A stretch of 64,000 nt of DNA. It comes from Mycolicibacterium mageritense (lineage in GTDB: Bacteria > Actinomycetota > Actinomycetes > Mycobacteriales > Mycobacteriaceae). Of the stretch, positions 9,078 to 17,780 are shown in pieces. The stretch is taken from contig NZ_AP022567.1 in NCBI RefSeq assembly GCF_010727475.1, positions 5,518,001 through 5,582,000 on the forward strand. Direction: 5' to 3'. Position numbers and translations under genes: made by a program. The notes under the pieces are model-generated. The model ran no database searches and was not told where the DNA came from. It worked only from the letters and a program-made list of their open reading frames with translations. Position 1 is the first letter of the stretch. Each line of letters begins with the position of its first letter.

Positions 9078-10655
9078 GTGTTTGAGAGCCTGTCTGACCG
9101 GTTGACCGGCGCCCTGCAGGGGTTGCGTGGCAAGGGGCGGTTGACCGACGCCGATATCGACGCGACGTCCCGGGAGATCCGGTTGGCGCTGCTGGAGGCC
9201 GACGTTTCGCTGCCGGTGGTGCGTGCGTTCGTCGCACGCATCAAGGACCGCGCCAAGGGCGCCGAGGTCTCTGCCGCGCTGAACCCCGCCCAGCAGGTCG
9301 TCAAGATCGTCAACGAGGAGCTCATCGGCATCCTCGGTGGCGAGACCCGGCAACTGGCCTACGCCAAGACCCCGCCGACCGTGATCATGCTGGCCGGTCT
9401 GCAAGGTGCCGGTAAGACCACGCTGGCCGGCAAGCTGGCCAAGTGGCTCAAGGGCCAGGGGCACACGCCGCTCCTGGTGGCGTGCGACCTGCAGCGGCCC
9501 GGTGCCGTGCACCAGCTCAAGATCGTCGGTGAGCGGGCCGGCGTGTCGGTCTTCGCGCCGCACCCCGGCACCTCGGTGGAGGGCATGGAGAGCGCCGGCC
9601 ACGGCGACCCGGTCGCGGTGGCATCCGCGGGCCTGGCCGAAGCCAAGGCCAAGCACTTCGACGTCGTCATCGTCGACACCGCAGGCCGGCTGGGTATCGA
9701 CGAGGAACTGATGGGCCAGGCCGCGGCGATCCGCGACGCCGTCCGCCCGGACGAGACGCTGTTCGTGCTCGATGCCATGATCGGCCAGGACGCCGTCGCG
9801 ACAGCCGAGGCGTTCCGCGAGGGCGTCGGCTTCACGGGCGTGGTGCTCACCAAGCTCGACGGCGATGCCCGCGGCGGTGCCGCGCTGTCCGTCCGCGAGG
9901 TCACGGGCGTGCCGATCCTGTTCGCGTCGGCCGGTGAGAAGCTCGAAGACTTCGACGTCTTCCACCCCGACCGAATGGCGTCGCGCATTCTGGGCATGGG
10001 CGACGTGCTCACCCTGATCGAGCAGGCCGAGCAGGTCTTCGATGCCCAGAAGGCCGAGGAGGCCGCGGCCAAGATCGGTTCGGGTGAGCTGACCCTGGAG
10101 GACTTCCTCGAGCAGATGCTCGCCATCCGCAAGATGGGACCGATCGGCAACCTGCTCGGCATGCTGCCCGGCGCGGGCCAGATGAAGGATGCGCTGGCCG
10201 CTGTCGACGACAGCCAGTTGGACCGCGTGCAGGCCATCATCCGCGGCATGACGCCGGCGGAGCGGGCCGACCCGAAGATCATCAACGCCTCGCGCAGGCT
10301 GCGCATCGCCAACGGCTCGGGCGTCACCGTCGCCGAGGTCAACCAGCTCGTCGACCGGTTCTTCGAGGCCCGCAAGATGATGTCGCAGATGGCGGGCCAG
10401 ATGGGGATGCCGTTCGGCCGCAAGAACTCTCCGCGTAAGGCCGCCAAGGGCAAGAACAAGCAGGCCGGCAAGAAGAAGGGCCGTCAGTCCGGGAAGGGCC
10501 CGACCCCGCCCAGGAATCGCAACCCGTTCGGTGATCCCAGCGCGTTGCCCGCCGGTTTCCCGGACTTGTCCAACATGCCCAAGGGCCTCGATGAACTGCC
10601 GCCCGGCCTGGCCGATTTCGATCTGTCGAAGCTGAAGTTCCCGGGGCAGAAGTAG
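9078..10655 (+). CDS. ffh: Signal recognition particle protein Ffh
   Basis: SRP54-type GTPase (525 aa) that binds 4.5S RNA and signal sequences and meets FtsY at the membrane. An N-domain helical bundle is followed by the G domain with GLQGAGKTT (about 107), DTAGRLG (about 200) and TKLDGDARGG (about 258), and the methionine-rich M domain from about 300, including MMSQMAGQMGM. The mycobacterial C-terminal tail is basic, then Pro/Gly-rich. The GTG start fits leaderless initiation, as also proposed for its partner ftsY. An amidohydrolase gene begins three bases after the stop and is probably cotranscribed. Confidence 0.97.
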   Translation: MFESLSDRLTGALQGLRGKGRLTDADIDATSREIRLALLEADVSLPVVRAFVARIKDRAKGAEVSAALNPAQQVVKIVNEELIGILGGETRQLAYAKTPPTVIMLAGLQGAGKTTLAGKLAKWLKGQGHTPLLVACDLQRPGAVHQLKIVGERAGVSVFAPHPGTSVEGMESAGHGDPVAVASAGLAEAKAKHFDVVIVDTAGRLGIDEELMGQAAAIRDAVRPDETLFVLDAMIGQDAVATAEAFREGVGFTGVVLTKLDGDARGGAALSVREVTGVPILFASAGEKLEDFDVFHPDRMASRILGMGDVLTLIEQAEQVFDAQKAEEAAAKIGSGELTLEDFLEQMLAIRKMGPIGNLLGMLPGAGQMKDALAAVDDSQLDRVQAIIRGMTPAERADPKIINASRRLRIANGSGVTVAEVNQLVDRFFEARKMMSQMAGQMGMPFGRKNSPRKAAKGKNKQAGKKKGRQSGKGPTPPRNRNPFGDPSALPAGFPDLSNMPKGLDELPPGLADFDLSKLKFPGQK

Positions 10656-10658
10656 CCG

Positions 10659-11735
10659 ATGGCGCTGCACGTCCGGGGCCGGGGTCTGCCCGACGGCGAA
10701 GAAGTGCAGTGGTGGATCGCGGACGGTGTCCTGAGCGCTGAGCCGATCGGCGGTGCCGACACGGTGTTCGGAGCCGACGGCGCAGGCGGCTGGATCATCC
10801 CCGGCCTCGTGGACGCGCACTGCCACGTCGGTCTCGGCCCGCATGGTGCGGTCGACCTCGATGAGGCGGTCACGCAGGCCGAGGCCGAACGCAGCGCCGG
10901 GGCGCTGCTGCTGCGCGATGCCGGGTCGCCCGTCGACACCCGCGCGTTCGACGACCGCGACGACCTGCCGCGCATCATCCGGGCGGGCCGGCACCTGGCC
11001 CGGCCGAAGCGTTATTCGCCCGGGCTGCCGATCGACATCGAGGACGAGTCCGAGCTGCCCGACGCGGTCGCCGAGCAGGCCCGGTTCGGCGATGGCTGGG
11101 TCAAACTCGTGGGGGACTGGATCGACCGCGGCATCGGTGACCTGGCGCCGCTGTGGTCCGACGACATCCTCAAGGCGGCGATCGACGCCGCACACGCCAA
11201 CGGAGCACGCGTCACCGCGCACGTGTTCGGCGAAGACGCGCTGCCGGGGTTGATCAACGCGGGCATCGACTGCATCGAGCACGGCACGGGCCTGACCGAC
11301 GACATGATCGAGCTCATGGTCGACCACGGCACGGCACTGGTGCCCACGTTGATCAACATCGAGAACTTTCCTGGCATCGCCGCGGCGGCCGCGAAATACC
11401 CGACCTACGCCGCGCACATGCGCGAGCTGTACGCCACGTGCAAGCAGCGGGTCGGTGCGGCACGCGAGGCCGGTGTGCCGATCTTCGCGGGCACCGACGC
11501 GGGCGGGATGATCGCCCACGGTCGCATCGCCGACGAGATCGACGCGCTCAAAGGCATCGGGATGAGCCCGACGGAGGCGCTGGGCGCGGCATGTTGGGAT
11601 GCGCGGCGGTGGCTGGGGCGGCCCGCTCTGGAGCACGGGGCATCCGCGGACCTGTTGTGCTTCACCGAGGATCCCCGCGTCGGCGGGGTGAACCATCCGG
11701 ATCTGGTGATCCTGCGCGGCAATATCTGGCGTTGA
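10659..11735 (+). CDS. Amidohydrolase (Rv2915c-type)
   Basis: Metal-dependent hydrolase of the amidohydrolase superfamily, 358 aa. The HxH metal motif is in VDAHCHVG (about residue 54). Later ligands sit in TAHVFGED (about 188), IEHGTG (about 208) and FAGTDAGG (about 279). It resembles imidazolonepropionase-like and prolidase-like members, so the substrate is a cyclic or peptide amide that the sequence alone does not identify. The ATG follows the ffh stop by three bases, implying cotranscription. M. tuberculosis has the same pair (Rv2916c-Rv2915c, from memory), so the linkage is old although no link to protein targeting is known. Confidence 0.85.
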   Translation: MALHVRGRGLPDGEEVQWWIADGVLSAEPIGGADTVFGADGAGGWIIPGLVDAHCHVGLGPHGAVDLDEAVTQAEAERSAGALLLRDAGSPVDTRAFDDRDDLPRIIRAGRHLARPKRYSPGLPIDIEDESELPDAVAEQARFGDGWVKLVGDWIDRGIGDLAPLWSDDILKAAIDAAHANGARVTAHVFGEDALPGLINAGIDCIEHGTGLTDDMIELMVDHGTALVPTLINIENFPGIAAAAAKYPTYAAHMRELYATCKQRVGAAREAGVPIFAGTDAGGMIAHGRIADEIDALKGIGMSPTEALGAACWDARRWLGRPALEHGASADLLCFTEDPRVGGVNHPDLVILRGNIWR

Positions 11736-11793
11736 TCCCGCGCCGGCGGCCCAGAAGTACGAGTAGGGAGCGCCATGGGCGCAGGGGCAACGG

Positions 11794-13395
11794 CTAATAC
11801 ACGTCGCGCAGGTAGCGGTGGCTCTTGATGAGATCGTTGACGTAGGCGTGCGCGGCGTCGGCGTCCATGGCCCCGCAGCGCGCCACGATGTCGTGCAACG
11901 TCGCGTCGACGTCTTTGGCCATGCGGTCGGCGTCGCCGCACACGTAGACGTGGGCACCGTCCTGCAACCACGCGTAGAGCTCGCAGGCGTTCTCCCACAT
12001 GCGGTGCTGTACATACGTTTTCGTGTCCTGGTCGCGGGAGAATGCCAGATCCAGGCGGGTCAGTGTGCCCGAGGACGCGAAGTCCTCGAGCTCGTCGCCG
12101 TAGAGGAAATCGGTGGCGCGGCGCCGATCCCCGAAGAACAGCCACGACGGGCCCGTCGCCGCGGTGGCCCGGCGCTCCTGCAGGAACGCGCGGAAGGGCG
12201 CGATCCCGGTGCCTGGCCCGATCATGATGACCGGCACATCCGGCGCGGGCAGCCGGAACGTGTGGTTGGGCCGCAGGTGCACCCGTACCGCTGCACTGCG
12301 ATCCGCCAGGAACGTCGACGCAACGCCGCCGTACTGCCGGTCGCGCGCGGCGTAGCGCACGGTCGTCACGGTCAGGTGCACCCGATCGGGATGTGCCAGC
12401 GGGCTCGAGGCGATCGAGTAGTCACGGAACTGCAAGGGACGCAACGTGTCGACCAGCTCGTCGGCGGTCAGCTCGGCCAACCCGATGAGATCGAGGATGT
12501 CCTTGCCGTATGCCCATGAACCCGGTGCCGCACCGCCATGGGTGGCTCCGTCGCCGAGGGCCGCTGCGGCTTCCTCGTCGCGCGTGCGTGAGGCCACCAG
12601 GGCCTGCAACGCGCGCGACGGTGTCCGGATCTCGAACTGCTCGGCGAGCAGCACCCCGAGCGGCTCGTCGTGCCCGGCGACCGCATGATCGGGTCCGACG
12701 CCGAGCCGGGTCAGGACGGCGTCGACCAGGGCAGGGTCGTTGGTGGCATGCACGGCGATGGAATCGCCTGCGTGATAGGTGATTCCGGTTCCGGCGAGAT
12801 CGACCTCGTAGTGGCGGACCTCCTTGTCGGATCCGGCCGCGGTGAGCAGCCGGTTGACCACCACGTGCGTGTCGACCGGCGCATGGCGTTCCCGGCCGGG
12901 CTGCTCCGCGGGTACGGGTGCGGCCGCGGGCGTTGTCTGCTCGGCGGACAGCAGTTTGACGAGGTCGGTGGTCCACGCCTTGGCGGGCTGTTCGTAGTAC
13001 CCGTCGACGTCGACCCGGTCCGTGAGCCGGGTGGCGCCGAGGGCTTCCAGCCGTTCGTCGAGCAGTTTGCCTGCGTTGCAGAACAACTCGTAGGAGCTGT
13101 CACCCAGGGCCAGCACCGCGAAGCTCAGGTGTTCCAGCCGCTCGGTCTCGCCGCTGATCGCCTCCCAGAACAGCGTTGCGGTGTCGGGGAATTCGCCGTC
13201 GCCGAACGTCGAGGTCACCACGACGAAGTGGGTGGCGTCCTGCAGCTCGGCCGGCTCGACCTGATTGAGTTCGCGGGCTTCGACTTCGATACCGATGTCG
13301 GCGAGCGACTCTGCGAAGGTCATCGCGGCGTCCTCCGAGTTACCCATGTCGGTGCCGTAGGCGACGATCATCGAGACCTCGCGGTCCTCGGTCAC
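11794..13395 (-). CDS. Diflavin reductase, CysJ-like (sulfite reductase flavoprotein alpha)
   Basis: NADPH-dependent diflavin reductase of about 533 aa. An FMN-binding flavodoxin domain comes first (TDMGNSEDA, TSTFGDGEFPD, LALGDSSYE). An FAD domain follows with RDYSIASSP, then an NADPH domain with GPGTGIAPFRAFLQ and YVCGDADRM. The protein ends in RYLRDVY, like the aromatic C-terminus of E. coli CysJ that stacks on the FAD. No sulfite reductase hemoprotein or P450 lies next to it, so the electron acceptor is unknown. Start: the GTG at 13395 has AGGGGA six bases upstream; in-frame starts at 13410 and 13425 are possible. It converges with the amidohydrolase gene. Confidence 0.85.
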   Translation of the reverse strand: MTEDREVSMIVAYGTDMGNSEDAAMTFAESLADIGIEVEARELNQVEPAELQDATHFVVVTSTFGDGEFPDTATLFWEAISGETERLEHLSFAVLALGDSSYELFCNAGKLLDERLEALGATRLTDRVDVDGYYEQPAKAWTTDLVKLLSAEQTTPAAAPVPAEQPGRERHAPVDTHVVVNRLLTAAGSDKEVRHYEVDLAGTGITYHAGDSIAVHATNDPALVDAVLTRLGVGPDHAVAGHDEPLGVLLAEQFEIRTPSRALQALVASRTRDEEAAAALGDGATHGGAAPGSWAYGKDILDLIGLAELTADELVDTLRPLQFRDYSIASSPLAHPDRVHLTVTTVRYAARDRQYGGVASTFLADRSAAVRVHLRPNHTFRLPAPDVPVIMIGPGTGIAPFRAFLQERRATAATGPSWLFFGDRRRATDFLYGDELEDFASSGTLTRLDLAFSRDQDTKTYVQHRMWENACELYAWLQDGAHVYVCGDADRMAKDVDATLHDIVARCGAMDADAAHAYVNDLIKSHRYLRDVY

Positions 13396-13439
13396 ACTGG
13401 CTCCCCTCATCCCCTCGACGCGCACCCGTCTGCGCGAAA

Positions 13440-13453
13440 TTAGGGTGACCTTA
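13440..13453 (-). promoter_or_regulatory. Palindromic candidate operator over the -10 region of the CysJ-like gene
   Basis: TTAGGGTGACCTTA is a near-perfect inverted repeat lying about 45 bases before the proposed start codon. On the minus strand it overlaps TAATTT, a TANNNT -10 element. A regulator bound here would block transcription. It resembles an IdeR box only weakly (about 11 of 19 positions), so no regulator is named. Confidence 0.3.
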
Positions 13454-13497
13454 CTTCGGGGGAGGGTTTCGTGGGGGCGTCCCTTTCGCGGTCGGGC

Positions 13498-14328
13498 TCA
13501 GGTGGTTTGGCTGAAGCCCCAGTCCAGCAGGTTGATCGCCTGACCGTAGAGATCGCCCGAACCGCGCATCTGCACGACGACGAGCCTGCGGTTTCCCCGT
13601 TGCGCCGCGCCCACGTACGTCTTGCCGGCCAGGTCGGTGTAGCCGGTCTTGCCGCCGAGGTCACCGGGATAGCGCGACAGCAGTTCGTTCTGGTTGGTCA
13701 GCGTCTTGCCCGGGAACGGGGCCGACGGCTGCCGCATGATCTGCGCGATCAGGGGATAGGTCAGCGCGGCGCGGAACATCACCGCGAGGTCGTGCGGCGT
13801 CGTGATCGATTCCCAGCCCGGTCCGTCCAGACCCGACGGCGACGACGCCCTGGTGCCGCGGGCACCGACGCTGAGCGCTTTGCGGTTCATCGCCGCGACC
13901 GCCGCGCGCTGGCCGCCGAGCATGTCGGCCAGCATGTTGGCGGCGTCGTTTCCCGACACCATGAGCAGCGCCGAGAGCAGCTGGGCGGTGGTGTAGGGCT
14001 GGCCGGGTTTCAGCCCAACGCACGAGCATTCGACCTTGGTGTGCGACTGGTTGGCCCTCGCGAAATTGTCGGGCCTCAGATTGTCGAGCACGACCATCGC
14101 GAGCAGCACCTTGATGGTGCTGGCCGGGGCGTACGACCCGTACGGATCCTTCGATGCCAAAACCTGCCCGGTGTCCATGTCGGCGAGCAGGAACGCTTTC
14201 GCCGGACCGTTCGCAAATGCCTGTGCGCCTGCGGGTTCCACGGTGGGCGCCGCGTGCGCGATCGATGTCGGGGGCATCGCCACCACCGCGCTGAGGGCGA
14301 GCGCGGTCGCCGCGAACAGTCTTCGCAC
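13498..14328 (-). CDS. Serine D-alanyl-D-alanine carboxypeptidase, DacB2 paralogue 1
   Basis: Exported penicillin-binding protein of the PBP5/peptidase S11 family (276 aa) that trims the terminal D-Ala of peptidoglycan stem peptides. A signal peptide covers about residues 1-28. The three active-site motifs are intact: S70-T-I-K73, S125-G-N127 and K-T-G in LGGKTGYTD (about 220). A CxC pair (ECSCVG, about 101-103) is shared with the paralogue next door, but the membrane-anchoring C-terminal domain of classical PBP5 is absent. It lies 68 bases downstream of a second, better-conserved DacB2 copy in the same direction, so the pair looks like a tandem duplication. Confidence 0.92.
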   Translation of the reverse strand: MRRLFAATALALSAVVAMPPTSIAHAAPTVEPAGAQAFANGPAKAFLLADMDTGQVLASKDPYGSYAPASTIKVLLAMVVLDNLRPDNFARANQSHTKVECSCVGLKPGQPYTTAQLLSALLMVSGNDAANMLADMLGGQRAAVAAMNRKALSVGARGTRASSPSGLDGPGWESITTPHDLAVMFRAALTYPLIAQIMRQPSAPFPGKTLTNQNELLSRYPGDLGGKTGYTDLAGKTYVGAAQRGNRRLVVVQMRGSGDLYGQAINLLDWGFSQTT

Positions 14329-14336
14329 GAGCGCCG

Positions 14337-14342
14337 AGGCTA
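14337..14342 (-). promoter_or_regulatory. Candidate -10 hexamer of DacB paralogue 1
   Basis: On the minus strand, TAGCCT lies eight bases before the GTG start, with no Shine-Dalgarno sequence. The upstream paralogue has the same arrangement. Each gene of the tandem pair therefore appears to carry its own promoter with little or no leader. Confidence 0.4.
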
Positions 14343-14396
14343 CGGCTCGCAGGACTCTTTCAGCGCGCGATCAGGTTTCCATCGGATATCGCCCGG

Positions 14397-15281
14397 CTAC
14401 AGCGTGTCGATGCCCGCCGACCGGTCCTGCGCGAAGCCCCAGTCGAGCAGGGCGGTGGCCTGATCCCAGTAGGTCGGTCCGCCCTCTTTCACCAGGCCGT
14501 ACATCATCGCCACCACCAGCCGGCGGCCGTCGCGCTGGGCTGCGCCGACGAACGTCTTCTTCGCCACGTCGGTGAAGCCCGTCTTGCCGCCCAGCATGCC
14601 GGGGTAGCGGAACAGCATCTCGTCCTGATTGATCAGGTCGATCGGTCCGGACGGACCCGGGAAGGACGCCGAAGGGGCCGCGGTGATCGATGCGAACACC
14701 GGATTGGCCATCGCGGTGGTGAAGATCACCGCCAGATCGCGTGGGGTGCTGGCGCCGTCGATCCCCGGCCCGTTGAGACCCGACGGCGATCCGGCATGTG
14801 TCGACGTGGCGCCGATGGCTGCGGCCTTGGCGTTCATCTTGGCCACCGCGGCGTCGGTGCCGCCGAGCATGTGCGCGAGGGTGTTGGCGGCGTCGTTGCC
14901 CGATACCAGCAGCAGGCCGTCGAGCAGTTGCCGCGTCGTGTAGGTGCGGCCCGCCTTGATCCCGGCGCAGTTGCACTCGACGTTCGCGTCGGCCTCGTCG
15001 GCGACCACCGTCGCGTCGAGCGGCAGCTCGTCGAGCACCACCAGCGCCAGCAGCGTCTTGATGGTGCTGGCCGGCGCGTGCGCGGCGTACTGGTCACGGC
15101 CCGCGAGGATCTGGTGAGTGTCCATGTCGGCGACGATCCAGGCCGGTGCCGGGCCGTCGGGGATGGGCACATTGCCGATCTGCTGCACACTGGCGTCAGC
15201 CGCCGCTGTGGGAATGCCGACAAGCGAGGTGGGGAGAACCGCTGCGATGCACAACACGATTGCGCCGACGAGCCTGACCAT
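14397..15281 (-). CDS. dacB2: Serine D-alanyl-D-alanine carboxypeptidase DacB2
   Basis: Second S11-family carboxypeptidase, 294 aa, with an N-terminal signal peptide ending near residue 30. Catalytic motifs are S72-T-I-K75, SGN in LLVSGNDAAN (about 130) and KTG in LGGKTGFTD (about 234). It matches my memory of M. tuberculosis Rv2911 (DacB2) in length and in the stretch YGLVKEGGPTYWDQA, so it is the likelier orthologue of the two copies. The ATG at 15281 is chosen because a TAGGCT hexamer lies eight bases upstream; a GTG two codons earlier is possible. It is divergent from the M42 peptidase gene. Confidence 0.93.
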   Translation of the reverse strand: MVRLVGAIVLCIAAVLPTSLVGIPTAAADASVQQIGNVPIPDGPAPAWIVADMDTHQILAGRDQYAAHAPASTIKTLLALVVLDELPLDATVVADEADANVECNCAGIKAGRTYTTRQLLDGLLLVSGNDAANTLAHMLGGTDAAVAKMNAKAAAIGATSTHAGSPSGLNGPGIDGASTPRDLAVIFTTAMANPVFASITAAPSASFPGPSGPIDLINQDEMLFRYPGMLGGKTGFTDVAKKTFVGAAQRDGRRLVVAMMYGLVKEGGPTYWDQATALLDWGFAQDRSAGIDTL

Positions 15282-15289
15282 GTGCACTG

Positions 15290-15295
15290 AGCCTA
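15290..15295 (-). promoter_or_regulatory. Candidate -10 hexamer of dacB2
   Basis: TAGGCT on the minus strand lies eight bases before the dacB2 ATG. The hexamer is identical to the one at ffh and the spacing matches the downstream dacB paralogue. Confidence 0.45.
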
Positions 15296-15407
15296 GCGGC
15301 CCGGCGTCCGGGCGCGAGGCGACGGCGTAGATCGACGTGGTTCGACCCGATCGATCCGCCGTTTGGTAGAGACGACTTGTAGCGACGACGACGTGAAGGG
15401 AGACGCT

Positions 15408-16643
15408 GTGGCCGAATCCGCGGTGATGCCGGAGGCAGAACGCAAATGGATGGTTGACACCCTGCTTGCGCTTCTGCAGACCCCGAGCCCGTCGGGGCGC
15501 ACCGATGCGGTGATGCAGTTGATCGGCGACATCCTCAACGACCTCGGTGTGCCGTTCACCCTGACCCGCCGTGGCGCGTTGACGGCCGAGCTGCCCGGCG
15601 AGTCGGATTCGATCGACCGGGCACTGGTCGTGCACGCCGACACGATCGGCTGCATGGTCCGCAATCTCAAGGACAACGGCCGCCTCGAGCTGGTCCCGGT
15701 CGGCACGTTCTCGGCACGCTTCGCCGCGGGCGCCCGGGTCCGGATCTTCTCCGACGACCCGGACGAGTTCTTCACCGGCACGATCATGCCGCTCAAGGCC
15801 AGCGGGCACGCGTTCGGCGACGAGATCGACACCCAGCCGACCGACTGGGACCACGTCGAGGTCCGCGTCGACCGCAACGTGTCGAACCGCGCGGATCTGG
15901 AGAACCTCGGCCTCAACGTCGGTGACTTCGTCGCGCTCATCGCCAGCCCCGAACTCACCGAGGACGGTTTCGTGGTGTCCCGTCACCTCGACGGCAAGGC
16001 CGGGGTCGCGGTGGCGCTCGCCCTGGCCAAGACCATCGCCGAGCAGAAGATCGTGCTGCCGCACCGCGCGATGCTCATGGTCACCATCACCGAGGAGGTC
16101 GGCCACGGCGCGAGCCACGGGCTGCCGCCGGACGTCGCGGAACTGGTTTCCGTGGACAACGCGGTCTGCGCACCCGGGCAGCATTCGATCGAGCACGGGG
16201 TCACCATCCCGATGGCAGATCTGCACGGCCCGTTCGACTATCACCTGACCCGCAAGCTGTGCCGGCTGGCCAAGGGGCAGAACATCCCGTTCGCACGCGA
16301 CGTTTTCCGCTACTACCGGTCGGACGCGGCAGCCGCCATCGAGGCAGGCGCGGGCACTCGCGCCGCGCTGGTGGGGTTCGGCCTGGACGGCAGCCACGGC
16401 TGGGAGCGGACGCATCTCGACTCGCTGGAGGCCACGTATCTGCTGTTGCATTCGTGGCTGCAGACCCCGCTGACGTTCGAGGCCTGGGACGCGGCCCCGA
16501 CTGGCAACCTGCGCGACTTCCCGTCCTCGAAGCAGCCGGCTCCCAGCGAGCAGTGGGTGCCGCTGTCGCGCGGCGATCACACCGAACCGGGGGAGGCGTC
16601 GCCGGGCGAGCACTGGCCCCCGTCGGAAGGCCCGCAGTCTTGA
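15408..16643 (+). CDS. M42-family metallopeptidase-like protein
   Basis: Cytosolic dinuclear-zinc aminopeptidase-like protein, 411 aa. Metal and catalytic motifs include VVHADTIG (about residue 75), HLDGKAG (about 193) and ITEEVGHG (about 228). It resembles the M42 peptidases found in NAGGN osmoprotectant clusters of other bacteria, but no NAGGN synthesis genes are nearby, so the substrate is unknown. The GTG at 15408 follows an AAGGGAG ribosome binding site. The last 45 residues are Pro/Ser/Glu-rich and look disordered. It is divergent from dacB2 across a 126-base gap. Confidence 0.8.
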   Translation: MAESAVMPEAERKWMVDTLLALLQTPSPSGRTDAVMQLIGDILNDLGVPFTLTRRGALTAELPGESDSIDRALVVHADTIGCMVRNLKDNGRLELVPVGTFSARFAAGARVRIFSDDPDEFFTGTIMPLKASGHAFGDEIDTQPTDWDHVEVRVDRNVSNRADLENLGLNVGDFVALIASPELTEDGFVVSRHLDGKAGVAVALALAKTIAEQKIVLPHRAMLMVTITEEVGHGASHGLPPDVAELVSVDNAVCAPGQHSIEHGVTIPMADLHGPFDYHLTRKLCRLAKGQNIPFARDVFRYYRSDAAAAIEAGAGTRAALVGFGLDGSHGWERTHLDSLEATYLLLHSWLQTPLTFEAWDAAPTGNLRDFPSSKQPAPSEQWVPLSRGDHTEPGEASPGEHWPPSEGPQS

Positions 16644-16689
16644 CGCGCACGCGACGAGCCCTCGGGCGCAGGTGGTGTTGAATCGAACC

Positions 16690-17109
16690 GTGCTGAGCCT
16701 GGAAGAGATTTCCGACCGCCTTGAGATTCAGCAGTTGCTGGTGGCCTACTCCACGGCCATAGACCGCCGGCAGTTCGATGACCTCGACGCGGTGTTCACG
16801 CCGGACGCCTACATCGACTACCGCGCGATGGGCGGCGTCGACGGGCACTATCCCGAGGTGAAGGCCTGGCTCGCCGAGGTGCTGCCGAACTTCCCGGCCT
16901 ACGCCCACATGCTCGGCAACTTCGACGTCCGGATCTCCGGCGACACCGCGTCGTCGCGCACCATCTGCTTCAACCCCATGGCGCTGCCCGGTGAGCAGCA
17001 GCAGGTGCTGTTCTGCGGGCTCTGGTACGAGGACGAGTTCGTCCGTACCCCCGACGGCTGGCGGATGAGCCGCCGCGTCGAGACCAAGTGCTTCGACAAG
17101 GTGATCTGA
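16690..17109 (+). CDS. SnoaL-like/NTF2-fold protein (Rv2910c-type)
   Basis: Small single-domain protein of about 139 aa with a SnoaL-like alpha+beta barrel pattern. It begins with the typical EISDRLEIQQLLVAYSTAIDR helix, followed by FDDLDAVFTPDAYIDY, and ends with GWRMSRRVETK. Members are cyclases, dehydratases or hydrolases, and the substrate here cannot be told. The GTG at 16690 is preferred because the conserved helix starts there and an AT-rich hexamer lies six bases upstream; the frame opens six codons earlier. In M. tuberculosis Rv2910c occupies the same place before rpsP. Confidence 0.8.
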   Translation: MLSLEEISDRLEIQQLLVAYSTAIDRRQFDDLDAVFTPDAYIDYRAMGGVDGHYPEVKAWLAEVLPNFPAYAHMLGNFDVRISGDTASSRTICFNPMALPGEQQQVLFCGLWYEDEFVRTPDGWRMSRRVETKCFDKVI

Positions 17110-17142
17110 CCGCGACGACCCCGATCGGCGCGTCCGCGGGAT

Positions 17143-17172
17143 TTGGGCAGGCCGGACGGCCTCTGGCACAAT
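17143..17172 (+). promoter_or_regulatory. rpsP operon promoter, twin of the rplS promoter
   Basis: TTGGGC (-35) and CACAAT (-10, 17167-17172) are separated by 18 bases, and TGTCTGC follows at 17180. The spacer contains CGGAC and TCTGG at the same positions as in the rplS promoter. Transcription from here gives an untranslated leader of about 120 bases before rpsP. No further gene is seen in the 192-base gap. Confidence 0.6.
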
Positions 17173-17301
17173 GGTCGGCTGTCTGCCGTGCGACTCGTTG
17201 AATGCGCTGCGCGGCGGTCACACACGTAAGGCAAAACCGGATCCCGGCATCCCGCCGGAGATCGCCGAATTGCAGCGTGGCAACGATTTAGGAGCTTCAT
17301 C

Positions 17302-17772
17302 GTGGCTGTGAAAATCAAGCTGACCCGGCTTGGCAAGATCCGTAATCCCCAGTACCGCATCATCGTCGCCGATGCGCGCACGCGCCGTGACGGCCGCGCC
17401 ATCGAGGTCATCGGCCGCTACCACCCGAAAGAAGAGCCGAGCCTGATCGAGCTCAACTCGGAGCGCGCGCAGTACTGGCTGGGCGTCGGCGCCCAGCCCA
17501 CCGAGCCGGTGCTGGCGCTGCTGAAGATCACCGGTGACTGGCAGAAGTTCAAGGGCCTGCCGGGCGCCGAGGGCACGCTGAAGGTCAAGGAGCCCAAGCC
17601 GTCCAAGCTGGATCTGTTCAACGCCGCGCTGGCCGAGGCCGAGAGCGGCGGCGGTGCCGAGGCCACCACGCTCAAGAAGAAGAAGGCGCCGGCCAAGAAG
17701 GAACAGCAGGACGAGGCAGCTGCCGAGGCTCCCGCTGAGGCGGCAGCCGCCGACACCGCCGGCGAGAGCTGA
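17302..17772 (+). CDS. rpsP: 30S ribosomal protein S16
   Basis: S16 binds 16S rRNA and is needed for 30S assembly. The conserved domain occupies about residues 1-85 (MAVKIKLTRLGKIRNPQYRI onwards). A mycobacterial C-terminal extension of Lys, Ala and Glu, ending in AADTAGES, takes the protein to 156 aa, against about 80 in E. coli. The GTG start has AGGAG seven bases upstream. It is the first gene of rpsP-khpA-rimM-trmD, an operon of ribosome assembly and tRNA modification genes. Confidence 0.98.
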   Translation: MAVKIKLTRLGKIRNPQYRIIVADARTRRDGRAIEVIGRYHPKEEPSLIELNSERAQYWLGVGAQPTEPVLALLKITGDWQKFKGLPGAEGTLKVKEPKPSKLDLFNAALAEAESGGGAEATTLKKKKAPAKKEQQDEAAAEAPAEAAAADTAGES

Positions 17773-17780
17773 GCGTCGCG

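Noticed and set aside
8736..12014. Minus-strand open frame of 1,092 codons antisense to glnD, ffh and the amidohydrolase
   Set aside because: Same antisense character with no recognisable domain; it ends inside the real diflavin reductase gene in another frame.
13440..13453. IdeR iron box
   Set aside because: Only about 11 of 19 positions fit, the palindrome spacing is 5-4-5 instead of the 19-base IdeR layout, and the gene has no evident iron role. It is kept as an unnamed operator.
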